Source: Brachionus koreanus (taxonomy: Eukaryota > Rotifera > Eurotatoria > Ploima > Brachionidae). From it: DNA of 40,004 bases. The position numbers were made by a program, and so were the translations under genes. The notes beneath the pieces are model-generated. The model ran no database searches and had not been told where the DNA came from. It worked only from the letters and a program-made list of their open reading frames with translations. Of this stretch, positions 32,553-40,004 are shown piece by piece. The DNA lies in assembly GCA_016987375.1 (NCBI GenBank), contig PJRA01000555.1, positions 479,344 through 519,347 on the forward strand, given 5' to 3'. Position 1 is the first letter of the stretch. Every line of letters begins with the position of its first letter.

Positions 32553-33110
32553 CAAAATTGAAAATTCTAAAATTTTGAAATTAAGAATAGAAAGAGCAAA
32601 TTTTCGGTGAAAATAAAAGGAAACTGATTATAGAATGCTCTACTTAAAATTAGAAAAAGAAAAATTTTAAGAACATTTAAACAATTTAAGCTGTTAATTG
32701 TTTCTGATAAATTGTTTAAAAGAAAATAAATACTTCTTGGAGATTTGTAAATATTTACTCTTAATAATATCCACTCACACATTAAAATTGCTGTATACTA
32801 AAACTACATTTTTTGATTGCTTCACCTTTGTTTATTATATAAAGATCAAATATAATTCTTTTTAAAAAATAGTTTTTTTCATAATTTAAGACATCAAACA
32901 CAGTTTCTATACTATAAAAAAGTCAAATTAGTTTAAAATTAAAAAAAAATTTAAAAATGATATTCAATTAAATTTTGGCCGGCAGTATAAGGTATTTTAG
33001 GGGAAAAAATGCCAATTTAATCTGTCATTAAATAAAAAAAGATGAGACTGGCAGCTGCTCTCAGTGATCTTTTCCTTATTTTGTAAAAAAGCTTAAAAAG
33101 AACACATAGA
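32553..33110. other. Intergenic, no gene seen
   Basis: A+T-rich sequence upstream of the lectin-like gene; nothing recognised before the repeat at 33111. Confidence 0.45.
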
Positions 33111-33327
33111 AGCTAAAAGTTAAGACATTTTGAAATGAAAATGTCGCTTGGTTTGTGGTTCCAAGCTAGTTGTAAATAGTTGCCGAGTTCGCAGCCAATT
33201 TAAAGTGCTCGGATGAGTGGCGCTGTTTACAATGAACGTCCCACAAGCTTCTTCAGTGAAGGCGTCAGTCATAACTCTGCCATGGCCGGTTCCCTGCCCG
33301 GATGAGAAAAGAGGAGGGTGGCTGGCA
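33111..33327 (+). repeat. Structured interspersed repeat, copy 3
   Basis: Core of the repeat at 18381-18589, same orientation: hairpin at 33124-33145, gcttggtttgtggttccaagc, gttgccgagttcgcagcc, ctcggatgagtggcgctg, gaggagggtggctgg. It has about 14 extra bases (near 33252-33266) and lacks the A+T-rich 5' part of copies 1 and 2. It lies just past the 3' end of DHDDS. Confidence 0.75.
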
Positions 33328-33442
33328 ATTTCAAGATCGTTTAAAATAAACGATTTTTTTTTATTTTTGTTATCAATAAAAATTTTTCAAGCTTAATACT
33401 TTAATAAATTAAATAAAAAAATTAAATAAGGAAAAAAATTAT

Positions 33443-34695
33443 CTAAATATCATTTAAAGATAATTTTAGAAAGTTTTCTTCTCTTTTTGAATTTAAATAA
33501 TTCAAAAATTGTTCAGTTCGACTTTTTTGACGCATTTTTTCACCATCAATTGCTTCTGTAGCCAAATTTTTGGCCATTAGTTGCAAATTTTGCTCGTCAT
33601 CAACATCTTCTTTTTTTAATTTATCGACCAACTCTTTTCTATTTTCAATAACACACATTTTGCACGTATCTTCAATATCTTTTTTTATTCTTTGTGACTG
33701 CTTCACTCTTAATTTCTTTAGAAACAAGAAAATAAATCAATTTAAAATAAAAAAAATTCTTCTATTATTTTAAATCTTGCCTCGATTAGATTAAAATTAA
33801 GTTGAAAGCTTAGAATAGCCATATAAAAATCCCATATAGAAAATTCAGGCCACATTTTTTTAACAAATGTCAAATTAGTCGCATTACATTGCCACAGGAG
33901 AAAATCAGACAATCTAACCTCACCAGATGTGCGAACCAACAAATCAACTGGACTAGACTGATTCGTATACAAACAGTCCTCTATTAATTTCTCATTTATG
34001 TCTCTTAATAAAATTTTTTTAGTTTTTTTTTCCAGTTTAGCTATTAATAAAATTTACTCTAAATAAATTTTTTTTTCTTTAACACCTTGAGAAATTTCAC
34101 GCACAGCCATAGTCATTTCGTCCCTTGATGTGTAGGCAATGCAAATGTTAAGAAACAAATTCTTATTATGTTTGCTCATTTGAACAAGTTTGGCTACTAT
34201 GACTTGAAGATCGAATGGCAACAGGGACACATTGCCAAAAAATCTCACACACACCTTTAGCTCATTGATCTTGTCTCTGAATTTAATCAAAATTCAAAGT
34301 ATTAGTGTCATTCTATTCAAAATTACTTTTCTTCGAGCAGTCTTTGGAATTTTTCTCTGGCCAAATCGAACAATGCATTCACTTCGTCCTCGGAACGCTT
34401 GAAATTTTCAATGCTAAATGCATAGGCGCTGACCTCTTTGACTTGCATCACAAAACACCAACTTAGAGCCTTGGAAAGATCAATGTCGGTAAATTGGATT
34501 AAAATTATTTATTACCTCGACTAGTTTATCAAAACCGGACATGTGTCCCTCAATTTTTTTGATGTTCTTGCATCTGGCGTATCGCCGGTTGCCGTCCATA
34601 ATGATGGCCACGTGCTTGGGAAGAGGACCTGTCTGCAGAATGTTGCCAAATATTCTTTGTGGCCAAGTTCTTCTATCGTCAGCAAACCAAGTCAT
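33443..34695 (-). CDS. DHDDS: Dehydrodolichyl diphosphate synthase catalytic subunit
   Basis: cis-Prenyltransferase that makes the dolichol precursor, with NUS1/NgBR as partner at the ER. Five exons, minus strand: 34695-34516, 34469-34327, 34276-34058, 34003-33781, 33715-33443, giving 345 residues (human about 333). Seen: [19 protein letters not shown] with the catalytic Asp at residue 34, [87 protein letters not shown] and RLSDFLLWQ. The C-terminus is a charged helix, as in animal DHDDS. Introns 1-3 are GT-AG (46-54 nt). Intron 4 (33780-33716) must begin GC: GAG|GCAAGA, with no usable GT nearby and a stop if read through. Confidence 0.94.
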
Positions 34696-36000
34696 TTTGG
34701 TATAATCGTTAATTTTTTTTTTAAATCAAAAGTTAAAATTGTGTGCTTCTTTAAAATAATTAAATTATTTTAAATTTAAAAAAAATATATAATGGCTTTT
34801 TAAAAAAATTCAATAAATTGGCAATCTTATTGATTTTCTGGATAAAATGAATGTCGTCAAAAAAATTGTCTTATATTTTAAAAATTATCTATTTCAAATT
34901 GTTAAATAGAAAAAAAAATATAAGTTAAATAAGCATAATAAATGATAGCTATATTTTATTATTTTCCTTTTGTTTTTTTAATTACTAAAAAAAATGATGA
35001 GAAAATTTTTTTAGTCAAATATTATTTGGCAATTCTGAAATTAAAAAAAAAAATTGAAAATCAAAAATTTGAGAAAAATTTACAAATAATCAAATTTTTT
35101 TATTTTTGTACTACAAAAGAGAAGAAATAAAAAAGATATTAGATCTATGTTGCATGAAAATTTTGATACGTGATATCAGATGAAGATGATTAATTATTAG
35201 AAAAGTTTATACATTTAAATTTGATTTAAGATATGGTTAAACTAAATTGTCATTTTAATTTAAAGAATATTCAAAATTGAATCATCAAAATTTTTAAGAT
35301 TTTTATTTTCTAATGAAAAATTAGCATTATTTTTGTAAATTATCGAGATTTTACAAAAGTCATTTTATGCCATATAGTGCTTTTCTTGATTTTCTAAATA
35401 AATATTTTATGTCTTTCCTTTCTCTTTTCTTTTTCCAGTAGCTTTTTGACCAACAGTTTCAATCTGACACAGAGATTACTACATCAAGTTGATCATTGAC
35501 ACTACAATTATTACCCAGTCGAAACCAGTCTCCGTTTATTTTTTGAAAGGGGTTCAAATATAATTATAATAAATTTTTAAAAAGGTTCAAAATTAAGACA
35601 TTTAAGCAAAGAAAAAATAAGATAACATTTAACCGCTTCTTTACTTTTTCACAATTGAATTAAATTGAACAATTTTGATTGTTTTTGTTTAATTCTAATT
35701 AAAAAAACAAATGAATGGATTGTGATTTAACACCAGATTTTTATTTAACTTTGATCTAAGTTAATTAACAATTTAGCTGTAAATAGATTTCTTCTAAATA
35801 AAATCCTAATCCATTCTATTACATAGCTTGGAAAATGGAAAATGAAATTGTCAATTGAAAAATCATGCTACACAATTTTTTTCAAAATCAAACAAAGCAG
35901 AACCCAATCTAGACCTAAGTATTTATGGAAACAATCTACATCGAGAAAATGAAGTTAAATTCTACTAACTTACTTTTAGTCCTCTAGTCAATGACTTAAA
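34696..36000. other. Intergenic, no gene seen
   Basis: Upstream of DHDDS. Very A+T-rich with poly-A and poly-T runs; the 62-codon ORF at 34942 is low complexity. From about 35400 the composition is more even, which may mark worn mobile-element sequence leading into the LINE piece at 36.0 kb. Confidence 0.45.
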
Positions 36001-36009
36001 AGAGCGCTG

Positions 36010-36675
36010 CAACACAAGATTAGAATTGATTAAAATTCTTTCTAATAAATTGGAATCTAAATGCTAAAACACTTACAACTCTATATAAATCTCTTAAAGG
36101 CTCAATATTGGACTATACCTTACCATGTCTAAATTCTTATTCAGACTCAAACATTAAAAAAATCCAAAACTCAACAATACATTCCATTCTAAATATAAGA
36201 TTTGATCCATCTACTATCTTACATCTAGAGGCCCAAAGCAAATTAAAAATTTAAACAGACTCCACTAGTTATGTCCAAGATCAATTAAAATTTATTTGAG
36301 AGTATACAATGAAAAACCAATAAGTACTCTTTGAACAAATCTAGAGACAGCAAGTCAACTGAAATTTAATTTTATAAGTAAGCGAATTTTAAACCAGTCA
36401 TGAGATGTTCGTGTCACTTGACAATTGAATACACTTGTAAAGCTTCTAAAGCAGCTCAATCTGAGAAGAAGTAAGGGCATACAATATATCTAGTCATCTT
36501 GATTATATTAATCTAATCAAGATGACCTGTGCAACAATCTTTGGTATTATCAAAAAATAGTAAAGAGAAATGTAAAGTAGCAGATTGATCCAGAAAACAG
36601 GCTCTTCCTAGATTTGATCAAATCTAACAATGAACAATTCAGAACAAATACAATTTTGTTGTTGTCACGACTTCA
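36010..36675 (+). pseudogene. LINE 3' end (RT C-terminus and tail)
   Basis: Plus-strand fragments: LELIKILSNKLESK, then in another frame TLTTLYKSLKGSILDYTLPC, LNSYSDSNIKKIQNSTIHSI, LNIRFDPSTILHLEAQSKLK-stop, and near 36530 TCATIFGIIKK. The last part is homologous at DNA level to the minus-strand tail at 9560-9700. Stops and frameshifts throughout. It contains a 13-bp perfect inverted repeat at 36493-36526. Confidence 0.75.
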
Positions 36676-36939
36676 ATTCATGAGAAAATTTTTTTTTTAA
36701 GTTATTAAAAGAGAAAAAACTTTTAACCTTTTAAATATTTAAAAATCATTTTTGTAAATTAAAAAACTCAATTTTAAATTTTCAAAGTCAAAATTAAATT
36801 AGAAAAGCAAAAAAAAAAATTAGAAATAAATATTTTATTTGACAACAATAGTATTATTCAAATAATTGAAAAATCAATGAAACTTTTAAATTAGAAAAAA
36901 AGTCTTGTAAACAATTTATTTAAAAAAAAAGCTCGTTCT

Positions 36940-37691
36940 TTAGAATCTAGACTTGTGTTTACTTTTGCGTTCCTTTTCTCTTTTTTGTTAAAAAAAAATA
37001 AATTAAAAGAAAAAAAAATTTTTTTTTTTTTTTACTTTTTTCCTCGAGTGTTTTCAATAGCCAGAGGCTGATTGTTGCTGAGGTGATGTGAACGATTGTA
37101 GTCTTTGTGCGAATGACCAAATTGGGACCTGACCCTAGTCTCAAACTCGTCATTAAAAGCCTGAAGTTCATCTATTAAAAAAGTTGAAAAAAAATTCTTT
37201 GAAATTTAAAATCTTAATTTACTTTCGTCCAAATTTTCCATATTAACTATTTCTTCCATTTGGCCATTGCGCTTTTGTCTTTCGATCACATGGGCCCTGT
37301 CGCCAATGTGATGTCCGATAGCCATTTTTTCGTAATCTTTTTCAGAGTCGCGCATCATTTCACGGGTTTCTCTTACACCGCCTGGACCTTGTTTAATCTG
37401 TTTTGACTTTTGAAACACCTTGGGCTTTCCATCGCTCCCGGTCGAATAGGTCATGACCGAAGAGGAGGAAAATACCTGTGAATTTGAGTCATTGCTCATT
37501 TGTTCCATATTTCGGAACATACCGTCAAAGTTGCCCATCATAGAAAAAGGACTGTGCATGGAAGAGAATGGGTCGAAAAAGTCCTGTCTCCTGGCCAGCT
37601 GGTTATTCGTCCGGCGTCCTGTCGGTGCTCCAAAAGGATCCATCATGAACTGGTTCATGATTGAATTCATTCTTTCAAATGGATCGAACAT
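36940..37691 (-). CDS. MLF: Myeloid leukemia factor family protein
   Basis: Animal MLF1/MLF2 family, adaptor proteins that bind DnaJ co-chaperones and 14-3-3. Exons, minus strand: 37691-37223, 37171-37036, 36979-36940, giving 214 residues. Seen: MFDPFERMNSIMNQFMMDPF, repeated DPF/SPF and Met-rich N-terminus, then the conserved core SQVFSSSSVMTYSTGSDGKP, KVFQKSKQIKQGPGGVRETR, EMMRDSEKDYEKMAIGHHIG, DRAHVIERQKR and NLDE. The third exon (ending KEKERKSKHKSRF) rests on a donor AAAAAA|GTAAAA and a 56-nt poly-A/T intron; if it is not spliced, the protein stops at 37034-37032 after 202 residues. AATAAA lies about 25 nt past the distal stop. A five-block heat shock element lies about 90-110 bp upstream, which fits the chaperone link. 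Confidence 0.92.
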
Positions 37692-37777
37692 GGTTTATGT
37701 TTTTTTTTCTATTTTTTCTTAATACTAAATTAAATTTAAATTTAAAATTTAAATATTTCGTTTTTTAAATTATTTTG

Positions 37778-37800
37778 GAAATTTCTAGAAAATTCTGGAA
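37778..37800. promoter_or_regulatory. Heat shock element upstream of MLF
   Basis: Five consecutive, perfectly alternating blocks GAA, TTC, GAA, TTC, GAA, each separated by two bases (GAA 37778-37780, TTC 37783-37785, GAA 37788-37790, TTC 37793-37795, GAA 37798-37800). This is the binding pattern of HSF1 trimers, usually needing three blocks. It lies 87-109 bp upstream of the MLF ATG, and no other gene head was seen nearby. Confidence 0.72.
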
Positions 37801-38454
37801 TTTTTTTGACACAAGGAGTCACCTTTGTGAGAGTGCTTAGTGTATCCGACTAATTAATTACAGGTTTTTTCTAAATTTCACTATACTGAAAATAAATAAA
37901 AGAAAATATTAGCTTCAAAATTCCTTATTTATGAATTTGTAGTTAAAATTATTATAATTTTATTTCGAGATTTAAAAACCATTTTAAATCGATAATGAGC
38001 TCATTATGATGAGTCTAGATTTAGTTTAAAGATACTGGCAGCATGTTTCAAGAGACAAATTTTGAGTTTTGCTCAATTTTTTTTTCTTTTTTTTTTCAAA
38101 TAAAATTAAAATAGCTTTTGGCTTTTATATTTTTAGTTTGTTGGTGTTGATATTTAATGATGGCATTTGAATTTATTTATGTGTTTTATATATGTTGAGT
38201 GAAACGATGAAAACATTTAAAACAATTTTTAATCTTTAAGCCCCATCGACACAGTTCAACGTTGATGATGCTTGTTTCTTAGTTGTATCCAAAATGGATT
38301 TTATTATTTAGAAGCTTTAATGGGAGATTAAATGGCGGAGTGTAAAGCTTAAACTAGCATTTTATTTTTGAACAAGAAATTTGATGAAGCCATCGAAAAT
38401 CTATCTATAATAATTAGCATTTATTAAATTAAAAAAGAGAAATTATTTTAATTT
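37801..38454. other. Intergenic, no gene seen
   Basis: Beyond the heat shock element away from MLF. No start or exon recognised on either strand. Confidence 0.45.
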
Positions 38455-38469
38455 TTTTATACAGTGTAA

Positions 38470-38605
38470 GCCACTGAGGTGCAAAACATTTGTAAGGCCT
38501 CATCTTGAATGTGCTGTACCACTTTGAAACTCTATAAAAAAAAGGATATCAAAATAGAAATGAAAAGGTTCAAGAACTAGCGACACAGTCCATGGAGGAA
38601 AAAAA
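38470..38605 (+). pseudogene. LINE RT C-terminal fossil
   Basis: One frame reads KTFVRPHLECAVPL, a stop where Trp is usual, then NSIKKRISK and, after another stop, KGSRTSDTVHG. The YKTFVRPHLEYAxxxW...K block follows the RT domain of CR1/jockey-like LINEs. Multiple stops; both ends worn. Confidence 0.72.
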
Positions 38606-38883
38606 AAGGAAATATGTTTCAAATGCTAAAAATTTACAAAAATTAGATGTCTGCAAATACAGTCTTACAGAGGAGAAGAGCGGGTTTGAAAAAAAAGAAT
38701 AAAAAATTTTGATCAAATTTCTTATAGAAACAATAAATTACTTGCATAAATATCTTAACTTAATTCTTAAATTTTGCAGTGATCTTTCTACATAAATAAA
38801 AAAAATTAATTTTTTTTAAATAGTTTATTAATTATTTAAAATGGCTTCGAACATTAAAACTTCTTTCGCCGTTGAATTAAAAT

Positions 38884-39336
38884 TTAATAAAAAGTGTCCA
38901 AATAAGAAGTGATAGGTTTTTTTAACTTTTGTTTTTTTTTCAGTTTGTATACATAAATATTAGAAATAATAGAATAGAAATGAGTACTTAACGAAATACA
39001 GTATATTAGAAGTCCATTGAAGAAGTTCATTTGAGACTTGACAAAGAGGGGTTTTGGATTCGGAACTTGTTGAGCTTTCAATGAAAACTTCAATATAGTC
39101 CTGTATAAAAATATAATCAAATTGTTTTTGAAGACTAGACTGCTTTTTATATATTTTTTAAAGAGATTTTTGCCGAGCATTGATATTTTCAATTTTTTGT
39201 GACTCAAAGAAACTAAAAAATTGAATCGATGGGGTGTCATATGGTAAAAGATAACTTGATTTGAACAATGTATTCTGTATAACTTGTAACCCTTGTAGGC
39301 TAGTTTAGAATATAGGTGATAGCGCGAAAAAGCCAT
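38884..39336 (-). CDS. Hypothetical ORF, unrecognised
   Basis: A 150-codon ORF with ATG at 39336, long for such A+T-rich DNA. It begins MAFSRYHLYSKLAYKGYKLY and later has TILKFSLKAQQVPNPKPLFV. The middle and end are Lys/Phe/Ile-rich, as translated intron sequence would be, and in-frame GT/AG sites exist, so the true product may be shorter and spliced. No homologue recognised, no signal peptide clear. Could also be chance. Confidence 0.3.
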   Translation of the reverse strand: MAFSRYHLYSKLAYKGYKLYRIHCSNQVIFYHMTPHRFNFLVSLSHKKLKISMLGKNLFKKYIKSSLVFKNNLIIFLYRTILKFSLKAQQVPNPKPLFVKSQMNFFNGLLIYCISLSTHFYSIISNIYVYKLKKKQKLKKPITSYLDTFY

Positions 39337-39400
39337 AGTCCAAGATTAAATTCTCGGTTATTCTCAATTTAAAGCTCTGCTTTTTTTTACTTTAATAATT

Positions 39401-39600
39401 ATAATCAGACTTGTTTATAAGTCACAAGCCTAAAATTAAGTAAAGTCAATGATTTAAAATTTTTTTCAATGTGAAGACAGTATCTGTGACTTATAAACAA
39501 GTCTTATTTGAACAAAAAATATTTAGGCTTCGAAGGGAAGTGAAGCGAAGTAAAAATACTACTTGCGAACCTTGCCAGAAAATGAGCAAGTTTGATTTTA
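39401..39600. repeat. Palindromic repeat (copy 2)
   Basis: A perfect 20-bp inverted repeat: 39407-39426 (starting agacttgttt) pairs with 39485-39504, 58 bp apart. Homologous to 2063-2445, with shared flanks taatcaga and cttgcgaacctt or tgcgaacctt. Probably a non-autonomous element family. The rest of the window to 40004 is A+T-rich and unassigned. Confidence 0.65.
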
Positions 39601-40004
39601 ATTACAAAACGTTTTATTTTTTATAAAATTTAAATTTGATGCTATAAGGGAAAAAATTTTTAAAATTTAAAACTTTTATTTAATAAATTATTTGACTTTT
39701 AGATTGTTTTTTTTTTATTTTGTTTGTGTAAAAAATAAGGATTAGAGTTATTTAAAGGAAAAAGCAATTACTGGCATAAAAAAACATAAAAAGTTTGAAG
39801 TTTTCTGCTAGACTTTTGAAAATCAAAAAATATTTTTTAATATCATGTGTCTTCAGAAAGCAAATTTAGAAAATTTGAAAAGGAGTTTATTGCCAATTTT
39901 CGACAATTTGTTTTCTTTTTTTCTAAATCTAAAAAATATTTTGTTTTTTAACATAGACAACAAATTTCTCTAAATAAATTCACTTTGATCAACATAGATG
40001 AAAA

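Noticed and set aside
32567..32782. 71-codon ORF upstream of the lectin-like gene
   Set aside because: Low-complexity Leu/Phe/Ile-rich translation, no supporting motif.
36959..37171. 70-codon minus-strand ORF starting MNFRLLM
   Set aside because: Alternative frame of MLF exon 2; the MLF frame continues in phase across the intron.

Overview
This window looks like nuclear DNA of a small-genome invertebrate animal. By eye it is about three-quarters A+T. Genes are split by GT-AG introns that are mostly 46-81 nt long, poly(A) signals (AATAAA) follow many stop codons, and the recognisable proteins are animal housekeeping and ciliary proteins (SARS2, SHPK, TMEM216, PIGO, MTHFR, DHDDS, MLF, a LEKR1-like coiled coil). 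A very A+T-rich metazoan such as a monogonont rotifer would fit, but that is inference; nothing here proves the taxon. No prokaryotic operon, CRISPR array, rRNA or convincing tRNA was seen.

Layout: 1-950 repeats and hairpins; 952-3763 (-) mitochondrial seryl-tRNA synthetase, 12 exons; 4049-4745 (-) LINE fossil with a YADD box; 5073-11778 (+) LEKR1-like coiled-coil gene whose two large introns hold LINE fossils; 12.0-12.9 kb an ORF and a Cys-rich transposon tail; 13160-14760 (-) sedoheptulokinase; 15.7-16.6 kb a duplicated 3' end of the LEKR1-like gene, split by a 443-bp inverted-repeat element with a 9-bp target duplication; 16.9-17.2 kb a mariner/Tc1 fossil; 17571-18050 (+) TMEM216 with an X-box upstream; 18743-23893 (+) PIGO, flanked on both sides by inverted copies of one structured repeat and carrying a 2.6-kb intron full of repeats; 25746-28014 (-) MTHFR; 28.9 kb LINE fossil; 29620-30786 (-) an unrecognised HExxH protein; 31818-32552 (-) secreted PAN plus C-type-lectin protein; 33.1-33.3 kb third copy of the structured repeat; 33443-34695 (-) DHDDS with a GC-AG intron; 36.0-36.7 kb LINE 3' end; 36940-37691 (-) myeloid leukemia factor with a five-block heat shock element upstream; 38.5 kb LINE fossil; 39.4-39.6 kb palindromic repeat.

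Exon models were assembled by hand. Every junction given keeps phase, and the exon lengths of each complete gene sum to a multiple of three. The genes do not form one pathway. Loose themes are one-carbon and sugar metabolism (MTHFR, SHPK), lipid-linked glycan assembly at the ER (DHDDS makes the dolichol precursor, PIGO acts in GPI anchors) and cilia (TMEM216). The most interesting signals are regulatory (heat shock element at MLF, X-box at TMEM216) and the structured, repeatedly inserted elements whose stems are kept while their sequences change. I did not find an obviously new multi-gene system.
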